Assembly (NCBI GenBank): GCA_945952065.1
Contig: CAMFGY010000039.1
Location: 1-35,903 of the forward strand
Reading direction: 5' to 3'
From: an uncultured Burkholderiales bacterium
Lineage (GTDB): Bacteria > Pseudomonadota > Gammaproteobacteria > Burkholderiales > Burkholderiaceae_C
Length of the DNA: 35,903 bases
Below are positions 9,395 to 19,222 of the stretch, in pieces. Position numbers and translations under genes: made by a program. Position 1 is the stretch's first letter. The number at the start of each line of letters is the position of its first letter. Below the pieces are notes generated by a model that saw nothing but the letters and a program-made list of their open reading frames with translations, did no database searches and was not told the DNA's origin.

Positions 9395-9400
9395 TATAAT
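9395..9400 (+). promoter_or_regulatory. -10 element TATAAT upstream of the FmdB-like gene
   Basis: A perfect TATAAT lies 34 bp before the ATG at 9435 in an otherwise very GC-rich spacer. The -35 region, about 9372-9377, is poor. It is the most likely promoter of the FmdB-DUF502 pair. Confidence 0.45.
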
Positions 9401-9434
9401 TTCGCCTTTTTGTTGATCAACGGGTTCCAAGACC

Positions 9435-9773
9435 ATGCCGATCTATGCCTACCGCTGCAGTTCATGCGGTCACGCCAAAGATGTGCTTCAGAAGATGTCT
9501 GATGCACCGCTGAGCACCTGCCCGGCCTGTGGCGCTGAGTCTTTTCAAAAGCAGATCACTGCCGCCGGCTTCCAGCTGAAGGGCTCGGGCTGGTATGTGA
9601 CCGATTTCAGAGGCGGCGCCGGAGCCGGTGCCGCGACAGGCGCGGCCACCGGAGCCACGGCTGCTGCGCCAAGCGCTGGTGCAGAAGCGGCGGCGTCAGC
9701 GGCCGCACCTGCTGCCGAGGCTTCGTCTGCGAGCAGCGGCACGGCCTGCGGTGGCTCCTGCGCTTGCCACTGA
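9435..9773 (+). CDS. FmdB-family zinc-ribbon protein
   Basis: 112 residues. It begins MPIYAYRCSSCGHAKDVLQK and has paired CxxC knuckles at Cys8/Cys11 and Cys29/Cys32, which define the short FmdB/CxxC_CxxC_SSSS zinc-ribbon family of putative regulators. The conserved core ends near residue 60 (GFQLKGSGWYVTDF). The rest is an Ala/Gly/Thr-rich low-complexity tail that ends in GTACGGSCACH and could bind metal through Cys and His. The molecular function is unknown. It is the first gene of the conserved order FmdB, DUF502, aspS. Confidence 0.85.
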   Translation: MPIYAYRCSSCGHAKDVLQKMSDAPLSTCPACGAESFQKQITAAGFQLKGSGWYVTDFRGGAGAGAATGAATGATAAAPSAGAEAAASAAAPAAEASSASSGTACGGSCACH

Positions 9774-9797
9774 CGCTTTTCATTCGCTAGGACCCTT

Positions 9798-10454
9798 GTG
9801 AAAAAATACATCATCACCGGCCTCCTGGTCTGGCTGCCTTTGGCCATCACCATCTGGGTGCTGTTGTGGGTGTTGGGCTTGATCGACGGCGTGTTCGCCT
9901 CCTTGTTGACAGCCTCGCAAGCGGTGCTGCCGGCCTCGATGTCGCACAACATCGATGAGTTGCGCCATATTCCCGGCCTGGGCTTGTTGATCTTGGTCGG
10001 CGGTATGGCGCTGACGGGTATGTTTGTCGCCAACATCTTCGGCCAGTGGTGGTTGAAGCAATGGGACCGGCTGCTGTCCAACATCCCCATCGTCAAAAGC
10101 ATTTACAGCTCGGTCAAGCAAGTCTCCGACACCTTGTTCTCCAGCAGCGGCAACGCCTTTCGCGAAGCGGTGCTGGTTCAGTATCCCCATCAGGGCAGTT
10201 GGACGATTGCCTTTGTGACCGGCAAGCCCGGTGGCGAAGTGGCCGAGGCCTTGGGCGAGGAACATGTCAGCCTGTATGTGCCGACCACACCCAACCCCAC
10301 CTCGGGCTTTTTCTTGATGATGCCCAAGAGCCATGTGCGGCCCTTGAAGATGAGTGTGGACGCCGCTCTCAAACACATCATTTCGATGGGCGTGGTGGCA
10401 CCCGAGACCGGCCCTGCGGAAGGCCCAGAGAACGTTCGAAATCAGCCGGGTTGA
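9798..10454 (+). CDS. DUF502 family membrane protein
   Basis: 218 residues. The start is GTG with AGGA (9789-9792) 5 bases upstream. Two transmembrane helices, ITGLLVWLPLAITIWVLLWV near residues 5-25 and LGLLILVGGMALTGMFVANI near 58-78, are followed by a soluble region with SIYSSVKQVSDTLF, VQYPHQGSWTIAFVTG and FFLMMPKSHVRPLKMSVDAA, all recognisable from the DUF502 family. The function is unknown, although the family is widely conserved next to aspS in Burkholderiales. The gap of 24 bp after the FmdB-like gene suggests one transcript. Confidence 0.88.
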   Translation: MKKYIITGLLVWLPLAITIWVLLWVLGLIDGVFASLLTASQAVLPASMSHNIDELRHIPGLGLLILVGGMALTGMFVANIFGQWWLKQWDRLLSNIPIVKSIYSSVKQVSDTLFSSSGNAFREAVLVQYPHQGSWTIAFVTGKPGGEVAEALGEEHVSLYVPTTPNPTSGFFLMMPKSHVRPLKMSVDAALKHIISMGVVAPETGPAEGPENVRNQPG

Positions 10455-10588
10455 GCGCCCCGGCACGCGCTCAACCCTGAGGGCTTGAAACACAGCCTGC
10501 CAGCGCCTCCCTCACGAATGAAGAAGGCTCTCGCGCGACCCCGTGCAAAGCGCGCTTGAGCAGACAACCAAGATACTGGAGTGATCCC

Positions 10589-12388
10589 ATGAGAACCTGT
10601 TACGCCGGCCAAGTCAGCGAGAAGCTGCAAGACCAGACCGTTACCTTGATGGGCTGGGCCCATCGTCGCCGTGACCACGGCGGCGTTATCTTCATCGACC
10701 TGCGCGACCGCGAAGGTCTGGTGCAAGTTGTCTGCGACCCCGATCGCGCCGACATGTTCAAGGTGGCCGAAGAGGTGCGCAACGAGTTCTGCCTGAAGGT
10801 CGTGGGCAAGGTGCGCCTGCGCCCGGCCGGCACCGAAAACAACAACCTGACCAGCGGCAAGATCGAAGTCCTCTGCCACGAGCTGGAAGTGCTGAACCCC
10901 TCGGTGACGCCCCCGTTCCAGATGGACGACGAGAACCTGTCTGAGACCACACGCCTGACCCATCGCGTGCTGGACCTGCGTCGTCCCTATATGCAAAACA
11001 ACCTGATGCTGCGCTACCGCGTGGCGATGGAAGCGCGCAAATTCCTGGACGAGCACGGCTTCATCGACATCGAAACGCCGATGCTGACCAAGAGCACGCC
11101 CGAAGGCGCGCGTGACTATCTGGTGCCCAGCCGCGTGCATGACGGCATGTTCTTCGCGCTGCCGCAGTCGCCCCAGCTCTTCAAGCAGTTGCTGATGGTG
11201 GCCGGTTACGATCGCTACTACCAGATCACCAAGTGCTTCCGCGACGAAGACCTGCGCGCCGACCGCCAGCCCGAATTCACCCAGATCGATATTGAAACGA
11301 GCTTCCTGAGCGAACAGGAAATTCGCGACATGTTCGAAGGCATGATCCGCCACGTCTTCATGAAGGCGCTGAATGTGGACCTGGGCGTCTACCCGGTGAT
11401 GAAGTACGCCGATGCCATGCACTTGTACGGCTCGGACAAGCCCGACCTGCGCGTCAAGCTGCAGTTCACCGAATTGACCGATGTGATGGGCGATGTGGAC
11501 TTCAAGGTCTTCTCGACCCCCGCCACCACCAAGGGCGGCCGCGTGGTGGCCCTGCGCGTGCCGGGCGGCGCAGCCATGAGCCGCGGCGAGATCGACGCTT
11601 ACACCGAGTTCGTGAAGATCTACGGCGCCAAGGGTCTGGCCTGGATCAAGGTCAATGAAGTGGCCAAGGGTCGCGAAGGCCTGCAGTCGCCCATCGTCAA
11701 GAACCTGCACGACAAGGCCGTGGCCGACATCCTGGCTCGCACCGGCGCTCAAGACGGCGACCTGATCTTCTTCGGCGCCGACAAGGCCAAGATCGTCAAC
11801 GACGCCATTGGTGCGCTGCGCCTGAAGGTGGGCCACAGCGAATTCGGCAAGGCGGGCGGCCTGTTCGAAGACCGCTGGGCGCCGCTGTGGGTGGTGGACT
11901 TCCCGATGTTCGAGCACGACGAAGAAAACGACCGCTGGGCTGCCGTGCACCACCCCTTCACCGCACCCAAGGACGGCCATGAGGATCTGATGGTCACCGA
12001 CCCCGGCGCCTGCATCGCCAAGGCTTATGACATGGTGCTGAACGGCTGGGAACTCGGCGGTGGCTCCATCCGTATCCACCGCGCCGAAGTGCAGAGCAAG
12101 GTGTTTGATGCGCTCAAGATCAGCAAGGAAGACGCGCAGGTCAAGTTCGGCTTCTTGCTGGACGCGCTGCAATACGGCGCGCCTCCGCACGGTGGCTTGG
12201 CCTTCGGCTTGGATCGCATCGTCACGCTGATGACCAAGGCCGAGTCCATCCGCGACGTGATCGCCTTCCCCAAGACCCAGCGTGCCCAGTGCTTGCTGAC
12301 CGGCGCTCCGAGCCATGTGGACGACAAGCAGTTGCGCGAGCTGCACATCCGTTTGCGCAACGCGGTGGCGGCCGCCCCTTCGGCCTGA
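10589..12388 (+). CDS. aspS: Aspartate--tRNA ligase
   Basis: 599 residues from the ATG at 10589, which has GGAG 7 bases upstream; the longer reading from a TTG at 10556 would absorb that site. It is a class II synthetase: an N-terminal OB-fold anticodon domain ([12 protein letters not shown] to about residue 110), then the catalytic core with motif 2 around [19 protein letters not shown] and motif 3 [10 protein letters not shown], and the bacterial insertion (GAD) domain in the middle. It charges tRNA-Asp. Many betaproteobacterial AspRS enzymes are non-discriminating and also charge tRNA-Asn together with GatCAB; the sequence alone does not settle that. Codon use is strikingly C-ending compared with the flanking genes, which fits high expression. 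Confidence 0.97.
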   Translation: MRTCYAGQVSEKLQDQTVTLMGWAHRRRDHGGVIFIDLRDREGLVQVVCDPDRADMFKVAEEVRNEFCLKVVGKVRLRPAGTENNNLTSGKIEVLCHELEVLNPSVTPPFQMDDENLSETTRLTHRVLDLRRPYMQNNLMLRYRVAMEARKFLDEHGFIDIETPMLTKSTPEGARDYLVPSRVHDGMFFALPQSPQLFKQLLMVAGYDRYYQITKCFRDEDLRADRQPEFTQIDIETSFLSEQEIRDMFEGMIRHVFMKALNVDLGVYPVMKYADAMHLYGSDKPDLRVKLQFTELTDVMGDVDFKVFSTPATTKGGRVVALRVPGGAAMSRGEIDAYTEFVKIYGAKGLAWIKVNEVAKGREGLQSPIVKNLHDKAVADILARTGAQDGDLIFFGADKAKIVNDAIGALRLKVGHSEFGKAGGLFEDRWAPLWVVDFPMFEHDEENDRWAAVHHPFTAPKDGHEDLMVTDPGACIAKAYDMVLNGWELGGGSIRIHRAEVQSKVFDALKISKEDAQVKFGFLLDALQYGAPPHGGLAFGLDRIVTLMTKAESIRDVIAFPKTQRAQCLLTGAPSHVDDKQLRELHIRLRNAVAAAPSA

Positions 12389-12432
12389 GCCAGCGACCGT
12401 CCTCGAGCCCGGGTTGTTGAGGCCGCGCTGCT

Positions 12433-12454
12433 AACGCCGCGTTGAAGCGGCGTT
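12433..12454 (+). other. Hairpin downstream of aspS
   Basis: AACGCCGC and GCGGCGTT form a perfect 8-bp stem with a 6-base loop. It has no T-run, so it is not a terminator itself, but it lies between the aspS stop and the terminator at 12488-12512 and may protect the 3' end of the message. Confidence 0.5.
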
Positions 12455-12487
12455 GCAGGCAGCAGATTCGCGTAAACCTGGGTCCCC

Positions 12488-12512
12488 AAAGGCAGCTTCG
12501 GCTGCCTTTTTT
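12488..12512 (+). terminator. Rho-independent terminator of aspS
   Basis: GGCAGC (12491-12496), the stable tetraloop TTCG, and GCTGCC (12501-12506) are followed by six T. The stem is extended by A/T pairs (AAA upstream against the T-run). This is a textbook intrinsic terminator 100 bp after aspS. It separates the aspS transcript from nudB. Confidence 0.88.
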
Positions 12513-12606
12513 CGTTTGTGCGTGCTCGGTGCGATTGGGCCTCGGTGCCTCAGGGCCAAGCGCGCTCGTCATCAACAGGGCCGCGGGTCTCCGCTATGCT
12601 TTAGGC

Positions 12607-13092
12607 ATGAGTGCCCAAGTTTTAGACCCTGCGATGAGCCGTCCCTACAAGATCCCTGAGTCGGTGCTGGTGGTGATCCATACGCCGGACTTGCAGGTCT
12701 TGATGTTGGAGCGGGCGGACCGTCCCGGTTTTTGGCAGTCGGTCACCGGCTCCAAAGACACGGAGGACGAGTTGTTGCAAGAAACCGCCCGCCGTGAGGT
12801 GCTCGAAGAAACCGGGATAGAAGCCAGCGCCGAGGGCCTGCGCGATTGGGGCTTGGCCAACCGCTATGAAATCTACCCGGTGTGGCGGCACCGCTATGCG
12901 CCTGGCGTGACCCACAATCTCGAACATGTGTTTGGCTTGCAAGTGCCGGCCGGCACCGCGGTGCGCTTGGCGCCGCGCGAGCATTTGCAATACCGCTGGC
13001 TGCCCTGGCGCGAAGCTGCCGACCTGTGCTTCTCGCCTTCCAACGCAGAGGCGGTGCTGCACTTGCCCAAGCAACTGGGCCGGGAGCTTTGA
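12607..13092 (+). CDS. nudB: Dihydroneopterin triphosphate diphosphatase (Nudix)
   Basis: 161 residues from the ATG at 12607; an alternative start is MSRPYK at 12634, and neither has a strong Shine-Dalgarno site. The sequence YKIPESVLVVIHTPDLQVLM, ERADRPGFWQSVTGS and HRYAPGVTHNLEHVFGL follows NudB closely. The Nudix box contains REVLEETGI. The enzyme removes pyrophosphate from dihydroneopterin triphosphate early in folate synthesis. A TATGCT at 12595-12600, right before the start, could be a -10 for an almost leaderless message. Two bases after its stop the next gene begins, so the two are likely co-transcribed. Confidence 0.9.
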   Translation: MSAQVLDPAMSRPYKIPESVLVVIHTPDLQVLMLERADRPGFWQSVTGSKDTEDELLQETARREVLEETGIEASAEGLRDWGLANRYEIYPVWRHRYAPGVTHNLEHVFGLQVPAGTAVRLAPREHLQYRWLPWREAADLCFSPSNAEAVLHLPKQLGREL

Positions 13093-13093
13093 G

Positions 13094-13906
13094 ATGAGCG
13101 CGGGGAACGCCTTCAGCCATTCCGTGCTGCCTTCTCACAGTGAATTCAAGCGGCCGCATTTGCGTGTTGCCACCTACAACATCCACAAAGGGGTGCGGGG
13201 CGTGGGGCCGCAAAAGCGGCTGGAGATTCACAACCTGAGCATGGGCGTGGAGGCGCTTAAAGCCGATTTGGTGTTCTTGCAGGAAGTGCGGCACTTTCAC
13301 CACCGCGAAGCGCAGGAGTTTCAGCGCACTTGGTTTGGTTGGCCCGAGCAGGGGCAAGCTGAGTTCCTCGCGCCGGAGGGTTATGAGGTGGCCTACCGGA
13401 CCAATGCGGTCACCAAGCATGGCGAGCATGGCAATGCCTTGCTCTCGCGATTTCCGCTGGGGGATATTGGGCATCATGATGTGTCTGACCACCGCTTCGA
13501 ACAGCGCGGCTTGCTGCATGTGCCGGTGCATTGGCAGGGGCTGGAGGTGCACACGGTGGTGGCGCATTTGGGCTTGATGCACAGCGGCCGGGTCCGGCAA
13601 GTGCAGCGACTGGGTGAATTCATCGCCAAGCATGTGCCCGCCGATGCTTTGCTGCTGGTGGCGGGGGACTTCAACGATTGGGGCGAACGACTTGACGCGC
13701 CGATGCGGGAGTCGGGCTTGCAACGTGCCGTGCCGCCGCAGGGGCGCGGGCGGCACGCCACCTTTCCCTCGCGGCTGCCGTTTTTCTCGCTGGACCGCAT
13801 TTATACGCGAGGGCTGCGCTGCGTAAGCATGCAAGTGCCCAAAGGGCCGGTATGGGCGCGCATGTCCGACCATTTGCCGCTGCTGGCCGAGTTGGAGCTC
13901 GAGTAA
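13094..13906 (+). CDS. Endonuclease/exonuclease/phosphatase family protein
   Basis: 270 residues from the ATG at 13094, with GGGAG 7 bases upstream inside the end of nudB. The DNase I-like fold is shown by LRVATYNIHKGVRGVG (Asn at the metal site), VFLQEV (metal-binding Glu), LVAGDFNDW (catalytic Asp/Asn) and the terminal MSDHLPLLAELEL (catalytic Asp-His). Members hydrolyse phosphodiester or phosphomonoester bonds; the substrate here is not known. The gene stands directly before clsB, a frequent arrangement in Burkholderiales that suggests a link with phospholipid metabolism, but this is an inference from context. Confidence 0.87.
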   Translation: MSAGNAFSHSVLPSHSEFKRPHLRVATYNIHKGVRGVGPQKRLEIHNLSMGVEALKADLVFLQEVRHFHHREAQEFQRTWFGWPEQGQAEFLAPEGYEVAYRTNAVTKHGEHGNALLSRFPLGDIGHHDVSDHRFEQRGLLHVPVHWQGLEVHTVVAHLGLMHSGRVRQVQRLGEFIAKHVPADALLLVAGDFNDWGERLDAPMRESGLQRAVPPQGRGRHATFPSRLPFFSLDRIYTRGLRCVSMQVPKGPVWARMSDHLPLLAELELE

Positions 13907-13924
13907 ACAACAAGGTTTGCGCAA

Positions 13925-15241
13925 TTGAGCTCCTTGTCTGACTCCGACCCTTTGCTGTCCTGGCATGCGGCGCCCAAAGCCGAGTTTGTGGGCGGCAATG
14001 AGGTGCATTTGCTGCGTGGGGGTGACGCGTTATTTCCTGCGCAGGCGCTGGCCATTGCCGCGGCCACCCATGAGGTTTGGCTGGCAAGCTATATCTTTCA
14101 TTTCGATGCCACAGGGGCCGAAGTCGCCGCGCAATTGATTGCGGCGGCGCGGCGTGGTGTGCGGGTGCGGGTGGTGGTGGATGGCTTTGGTTCAAGGGCC
14201 AGTCTGCCTTGGCTGCAAGCGCAATTCGAGGGCAGTGGCGTGGCTTTGGCGGTGTTTCGGCCCATCGATCGCTGGTACAGCTGGCTGCAGCCGGGGCAGT
14301 TGCGGCGCTTGCATCAAAAAATCTGCGTGGTGGACGGTGAACATGCTTTTGTGGGGGGCATCAACGTCATCGGGGACCGCGTGGATTTGAACCATGGCGA
14401 AACCGAACAGCCGCGCCTGGATTTCGCCGTGGCCTTGCGCGGCCCCTTGGTGGCCTCGGTCGCCCAGGCGGTGCGGGCGGTGTGGAATCGCGCGTGGCTG
14501 GGCCGCGACTTTGGTGAGGAACTGTTGGCCTTGGTGCGCAGTGGGGAGCCCGCAGCGCGCCTGCGTCGTTTGCTGCGGGCCTTGCGCCTGCCTCGGCCGG
14601 GGCGGCGTGCTTGGCGACGTGGCCCGCATGAAGCGACTGACGCCGCAACGCCACCATTGCCGCCGGTCTGCGCAGCCTTTGTGCTGCGCGACAATCTGCG
14701 CCGCCGCCGCAATATCGAACGCGCCTATATCGACGCCATCCGGTCCGCCCAACAACGCGTCGATCTGATCACCCCTTACTTCTACCCCGGTCATGCCTTT
14801 CGCAAGGCCTTGCGCGACGCCTCGCGGCGCGGGGTGCAAGTGCGCTTGCTCTTGCAGGGCAAGCTGGACTACCGCATTGCCGGCATGGCGGCTCAAGCCC
14901 TGTATGCCGAGCTTTTGGGGCATGGGGTGTGCATTTATGAGTACACGCCGGCCTATCTTCACGCCAAGGTCTGTGTTGTGGATGAGAGCTGGGCCACCGT
15001 GGGCAGCTCCAATATCGACCCGCTCTCGCTCTTGCTCAATCTGGAAGCCAATGTGATCGTCCAGAACGCCGAGTTTGCACGGCATCTGTCGGCTGAGTTT
15101 GAGCGGGCGGCGCAGGTGTCACGTCAGGTGGACATGCAGGCCTTGGGCGGGGCAGGCTGGCGCGGTGTTGTGAGGCGCGCACTGGTGGCCTGGGTGGCTT
15201 ATGTGTACTTGCGTGTGGCCGGAGCGACGGGCCGGTATTAA
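13925..15241 (+). CDS. clsB: Cardiolipin synthase B
   Basis: 438 residues starting at a TTG (13925) with an AAGG about 10 bases upstream. Two HKD motifs of the phospholipase D superfamily are visible: LHQKICVVDGEHAFVGGIN and LHAKVCVVDESWATVGSSN. The protein lacks the N-terminal transmembrane helices of ClsA, as expected for ClsB. A basic linker rich in Arg (about residues 205-245) separates the two halves, and the C-terminus has a hydrophobic stretch (ALVAWVAYVYLRVAG). It condenses phosphatidylglycerol with another phospholipid or glycerol to make cardiolipin. The gap to the upstream phosphatase-like gene is 18 bp. Confidence 0.92.
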   Translation: MSSLSDSDPLLSWHAAPKAEFVGGNEVHLLRGGDALFPAQALAIAAATHEVWLASYIFHFDATGAEVAAQLIAAARRGVRVRVVVDGFGSRASLPWLQAQFEGSGVALAVFRPIDRWYSWLQPGQLRRLHQKICVVDGEHAFVGGINVIGDRVDLNHGETEQPRLDFAVALRGPLVASVAQAVRAVWNRAWLGRDFGEELLALVRSGEPAARLRRLLRALRLPRPGRRAWRRGPHEATDAATPPLPPVCAAFVLRDNLRRRRNIERAYIDAIRSAQQRVDLITPYFYPGHAFRKALRDASRRGVQVRLLLQGKLDYRIAGMAAQALYAELLGHGVCIYEYTPAYLHAKVCVVDESWATVGSSNIDPLSLLLNLEANVIVQNAEFARHLSAEFERAAQVSRQVDMQALGGAGWRGVVRRALVAWVAYVYLRVAGATGRY

Positions 15242-15421
15242 TGCCTTTTGCAGCGCAGGCTGAACCCTGGCCCGCTGGCGGGTGGCTGTTGTAGATTGCG
15301 GGCTGGCTGCAAGAGGCCGAAGGGAGGGGGAGCCTGGCGGCCGCCCAAGTGCGCTGATGCCCCTTTGGCCTCTGCCAAGGCAGACCCCGTGCGGCCGCGT
15401 CAAATCGATTGGAGCTTGCCC

Positions 15422-17818
15422 ATGGATGAGCGCGCCTTGCTGGCGAGTCAGTCGGCAGAGGGTTTGCAGACGAGGGTGCAGGGCGTTCAATACGCCATCA
15501 TTGCCGACAATATGCGGCTGGGCATCCCGGCGGGCGTTCCTGCACTCTTGTTGACTTGTTTTGCCTTGAGCCAGCAAGGCGAGGTCAGAGGCATGTTCCC
15601 GTGGGCAGTCTTTGTGTTGTTGACGGTGCTGTCCTATGCCTGGGTCGCGCCGCATCGGCAGCGCTTGGCCGAGCAAGGGCGATTGCGAGATTGGGGGCGC
15701 TTGCTGTGCGCCTACAACATCGTGCTTGGCTGCAGCTGGGGCATGTCGGGCTGGCTGTTCTTTGACACCGAACCGGTCCGACTGATGGTGCTGTGCGTGC
15801 TCTACCTGTGCATGCTGATGAGTTCGGCCTTGGCCAATGCCGGGCAGCTCGCCACCTATGCCTTCAGCGTGCCCTTGCTCTTGCCCTTTGTCTCGATGGG
15901 ACTGACGCAGGACGATCAATTGGGGCGCATCTGCGCTTTGGCCATGCTGTTGGTGGCCGGCTGTGTGTATGCCTATGCCCACCGCTTTGGCGCGGCGATT
16001 CGTGAGTCGATTCTGATGCGCTTCGAGAATGAACGCTTGAGCGAGGCCTTGACCGAGCAAAAGGTGCGGGAGCGTACCCAGGTGCTAGAGGAATCGAATC
16101 GGCAGAAGTCGGAGTTCTTGGCAGTGATGAGCCATGAGATTCGCACCCCAATGAATGCGGTTATCGGCATGAGCGGGCTGCTGCTGGACACCGACTTGAG
16201 CGAAGAGCAGCGCGACTATGCCGAAACCATTCGCGATTCCGGTGATGCCCTGCTGAACATCATCAATGACATTTTGGACTTCTCCAAAATCGAGGCGGGC
16301 CGGGTCGATATTGAGAACCAAGCCTTTGATCTGCGTGATTGCATCGAGTCGGCCCTGGATTTGCTCAGCGCCCGCGCCCTGGAAAAGCAACTCAATATTG
16401 CCTATCTGTTCGAAATTGTGGAGGGCAATGAGGTGCCGGCGGCCATTTGCTCGGACGTCACGCGCCTGCGCCAAATCTTGTTGAACCTGCTGAGCAATGC
16501 CATCAAGTTCACCGACCAAGGCGAGGTCTCGCTGACTGTTTCGAGTCGGCGTTTGCGGGCTTCAGGCCCGCATGCGCGGGCGGCACAAGCGGAGCCCGAG
16601 GCGCAACCGTCAAACGCGGGTCTTGAACAGGCGCCGTCAGTGGCGCAAGGCTATCGGGGCCGGCGCCATGTGGAGTTGCACTTCACCGTCACGGATACGG
16701 GCATTGGCTTGAGCGAAGAAGCCATGGGCCGCTTGTTTCAGCAGTTCAGTCAAGCCGACAGTTCGACCACGCGCAAATACGGCGGCACCGGCCTGGGGCT
16801 GGCGATCAGCAAGCGCTTGGCCGAATTGATGGGCGGGCGCATGTGGGTAGAAAGTCCGGGTCCTGGCCTGGGCAGCAGCTTCCATTTCACCTTGCCGGTG
16901 TTTGAGGCCGATCTCTCTTCCAGTTCCCGTCGCCACGCTTTGATCGGCGCGCAAAACCAACTCCAGGGCAAGCGCTTGCTGGTGGTGGACGACAACACCA
17001 CCAACCGACGTCTCTTGGCCCTGCAGACCGCCAAATGGGGCATGGTGCCCAAGGACACGGCCTCGCCCAGCATGGCGCTGCAGTGGCTGGAACGCGAGAG
17101 CGAGGAACCGTTTGATCTGGTCATCTTGGACATGCACATGCCCGAGATGGACGGCATGGCGCTGGCGAATCAGATCCGCGCGCTCAGGCCGGGGCTCCCT
17201 TTGGTGCTGTTCACTTCTTTGGGGCGCAAAGAAGTGGGCGAAATCGAGGGTTTGTTCGCTGCCTTGATGCACAAGCCTTTGCGGCAAAGCCAATTGTTTG
17301 AGACCTTGAGCAAGGTCTTGGGGGCAAGCCAGGCCAAGCGCCCGAGCGGCAGCAGTGTGCCCAAATTGGAAGCCGGTCTTGCCGAGCGGCACCCACTGAA
17401 AATCCTGTTGGCCGAGGACAACGCAGTCAATCAAAAACTGGCGCTCAGACTTTTGGCCCAGATGGGCTACCGGGCCGATGTCGCTGCCAACGGCATTGAA
17501 GCGATTGAGGCCCTTCAACGCCAACACTATGACTTGGTGCTGATGGACGTTCAAATGCCTGAGTTGGATGGCTTGCAAGCCAGCATGGAGATTCGCAGGC
17601 GTTGGCCTCAGCAGGGGCCGCGCATTGTGGCCATGACGGCCAACGCCATGCAGGGGGACCGCGACTCCTGCTTGCAAGCGGGCATGGATGACTATGTGAG
17701 CAAGCCCATTCGGGTGCCGGCATTGGTCGAGGCCTTGCTGGCCTGCCGGCCGGATGAGCGCACGGAGTCAATCAACTCAGCGGGGACGTCACAGCCAAGC
17801 CAGGGGAAGCCACGATGA
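15422..17818 (+). CDS. Hybrid sensor histidine kinase with two receiver domains
   Basis: 798 residues from the ATG at 15422 (GGAG 7 bases upstream); a longer in-frame reading from 15248 has a low-complexity start and no ribosome site. About six hydrophobic segments fill residues 33-190 with no sizeable periplasmic domain. A coiled linker leads to HisKA ([20 protein letters not shown], phospho-acceptor His238), then HATPase_c with the N-box Asn359 and the glycine motif [15 protein letters not shown] roughly 40-residue Ala/Pro/Gln-rich loop lies inside the ATPase domain. Two receiver domains follow: REC1 with Asp570 ([13 protein letters not shown]) and REC2 with Asp709 ([13 protein letters not shown], Lys in YVSKPI). 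Its stop overlaps the Hpt gene start as ATGA. With no Hpt domain of its own it depends on the next protein. Confidence 0.93.
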   Translation: MDERALLASQSAEGLQTRVQGVQYAIIADNMRLGIPAGVPALLLTCFALSQQGEVRGMFPWAVFVLLTVLSYAWVAPHRQRLAEQGRLRDWGRLLCAYNIVLGCSWGMSGWLFFDTEPVRLMVLCVLYLCMLMSSALANAGQLATYAFSVPLLLPFVSMGLTQDDQLGRICALAMLLVAGCVYAYAHRFGAAIRESILMRFENERLSEALTEQKVRERTQVLEESNRQKSEFLAVMSHEIRTPMNAVIGMSGLLLDTDLSEEQRDYAETIRDSGDALLNIINDILDFSKIEAGRVDIENQAFDLRDCIESALDLLSARALEKQLNIAYLFEIVEGNEVPAAICSDVTRLRQILLNLLSNAIKFTDQGEVSLTVSSRRLRASGPHARAAQAEPEAQPSNAGLEQAPSVAQGYRGRRHVELHFTVTDTGIGLSEEAMGRLFQQFSQADSSTTRKYGGTGLGLAISKRLAELMGGRMWVESPGPGLGSSFHFTLPVFEADLSSSSRRHALIGAQNQLQGKRLLVVDDNTTNRRLLALQTAKWGMVPKDTASPSMALQWLERESEEPFDLVILDMHMPEMDGMALANQIRALRPGLPLVLFTSLGRKEVGEIEGLFAALMHKPLRQSQLFETLSKVLGASQAKRPSGSSVPKLEAGLAERHPLKILLAEDNAVNQKLALRLLAQMGYRADVAANGIEAIEALQRQHYDLVLMDVQMPELDGLQASMEIRRRWPQQGPRIVAMTANAMQGDRDSCLQAGMDDYVSKPIRVPALVEALLACRPDERTESINSAGTSQPSQGKPR

Positions 17819-18180
17819 GCGAGAGCCAAGGTCACCACAGCAGCATAGATATGGACATCTTCAGCGAGTTGCAAGGCTCGGCGGGCGCCGACTTTGTGGT
17901 GGAGTTGATTGAAACCTTCATCGTTGATGCCCCGCGGCAATTGCTGGCGCTGCGTGATGCCCTGCGTCGTGGTGACGAGGTGGCGTTTCGGCGCGGCGCG
18001 CATACCTTGAAGGCCAATGGCAATACTTTTGGTGCCCATGCTTTCAGCGCCCTGGCACGCCAGTTGGAACTCAGTCCTTTGGGCGAGTTGGGCGTGCAGG
18101 GTCAAGTCTTGCTGCAGCGTCTGGAGGGTGAGTACCTGCGGGCAGCGCAGGCCTTGCTGGAGCTCAGTCATGCGAGATGA
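17815..18180 (+). CDS. Histidine phosphotransfer (Hpt) domain protein
   Basis: 121 residues, a free-standing four-helix Hpt domain. The acceptor is His63 in [15 protein letters not shown], close to the consensus HTLKGxxxxxGA. It should carry phosphate from a receiver of the upstream hybrid kinase to Asp59 of the downstream regulator. It overlaps the kinase gene by 4 bp and the regulator gene by 11 bp, so equal, coupled synthesis of the three proteins is likely. Confidence 0.9.
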   Translation: MSESQGHHSSIDMDIFSELQGSAGADFVVELIETFIVDAPRQLLALRDALRRGDEVAFRRGAHTLKANGNTFGAHAFSALARQLELSPLGELGVQGQVLLQRLEGEYLRAAQALLELSHAR

Positions 18181-19222
18181 AGCGGGGCGTGCCGGGCAGA
18201 TCCTGTTGGTGGACGACAACCGGGTCAACCGACTCTTGCTGGCTCGGCATGTGAGCCAGTTGGGGCATCAAGTCGACAGTGCCGAAAACGGCCGCATGGC
18301 TTTGCAGATGTTGCGGCAAAAAAGCTATGACCTTTTGCTGCTCGACATTGGCATGCCCGAGATGGACGGCTTTGAAGTGCTGGCCCAGCTGCGTGGCGAC
18401 CCGGCGCTGCTCGGCGTGCCGGTCATCGTCACCTCCTCTTTGGAGGGGCTGGAGAGCGTGGTGCGCTGCATCGAGCTGGGGGCCGAAGACTATTTGAGCA
18501 AGCCGGTCAACCCGGTCTTGTTGAAGGCCCGCATCCACGCGAGCTTGGAGAAAAAGCGCCTGCGTGATCTGCAACGCGATTTGATCCGCCGCTTTGCCAC
18601 TTTGGAGGTGGCGCAAGACTTGGCGAGCTCGGGCTTTGCCCTGGGCGGGCGGCGGGTGCGAGCCACGGTGATGTTTTGCGACATCCGTGGCTTCACCGGC
18701 ATGGTGGAGCAGCAAACGCCCGAGGAAGTGATCGAGCTGCTGAACACCTTCTACACCCTGATGTTTGACGCCATCAGCGGCTGTGGCGGCGTGGTCAATC
18801 AGATGATAGGCGATGGCTTGATGGCGATTTTTGGTGCGCCGCAAGCTTTGCGGGATCATGGGGCTTGCGCGGTCGCAGCGGCGCGCGAGATGGTGTTGAT
18901 GATGGCGCAGTTCAGCGCCGAGCAGGAGGCCGCCGGCCGAGCGCCAGTGCGCATTGGCATTGGCATCGCCACCGGCGATATGGTGGCCGGCTACACCGGC
19001 ACCGAGGCGCGCGCCACCTACACCTGCATTGGCGACACCGTCAATTTGGCGGCGCGCCTGGAGGCCCACACCAAGCTCGCACAGCGTGCCATCCTGATCG
19101 ACGCCGCCACCCAAGAAGCCTTGGACGACGCGGCGCTGCAAGGGCTCGGTATCGAGCCCTTGGGCATGGTGCACTTCAAGGGCAAGGCCGAGGCCGTGCC
19201 GGTGTTTGCGGTCGCTGCTTAG
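18170..19222 (+). CDS. Response regulator with class III nucleotide cyclase output domain
   Basis: 350 residues from the ATG at 18170, which has GGAG upstream and lies inside the Hpt gene. The receiver (residues about 10-125) has Asp59 in [13 protein letters not shown] and the conserved Lys in YLSKPVNP. A short helical linker ([15 protein letters not shown]) leads to a CHD/cyclase domain: [13 protein letters not shown] with metal Asp171, [14 protein letters not shown] with metal Asp215, and [17 protein letters not shown] with the Asn and Arg of the transition-state site. The position of the purine-recognising Lys of adenylyl cyclases (GGxxxK) holds Gln211, and the partner position holds Thr283. 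A cyclic nucleotide, probably cAMP, is the expected product, but specificity is uncertain. Its stop codon overlaps that of convergent hutH. Confidence 0.9.
   Translation: MRDEAGRAGQILLVDDNRVNRLLLARHVSQLGHQVDSAENGRMALQMLRQKSYDLLLLDIGMPEMDGFEVLAQLRGDPALLGVPVIVTSSLEGLESVVRCIELGAEDYLSKPVNPVLLKARIHASLEKKRLRDLQRDLIRRFATLEVAQDLASSGFALGGRRVRATVMFCDIRGFTGMVEQQTPEEVIELLNTFYTLMFDAISGCGGVVNQMIGDGLMAIFGAPQALRDHGACAVAAAREMVLMMAQFSAEQEAAGRAPVRIGIGIATGDMVAGYTGTEARATYTCIGDTVNLAARLEAHTKLAQRAILIDAATQEALDDAALQGLGIEPLGMVHFKGKAEAVPVFAVAA

Noticed and set aside
7646-9436. 596-codon minus-strand frame opposite the symporter gene
   Set aside because: It is antisense to a 13-helix transporter and full of His/Gln/Gly from complementing hydrophobic codons; no domain or start signal is visible.
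10442-12346. 634-codon minus-strand frame opposite aspS
   Set aside because: It is a shadow of strongly biased aspS codon use, without motifs or a ribosome site.
12389-12606. Possible tRNA or small RNA after aspS
   Set aside because: The two hairpins there do not form a cloverleaf, and there is no TTCGA arm or CCA end; the second hairpin is a plain terminator.
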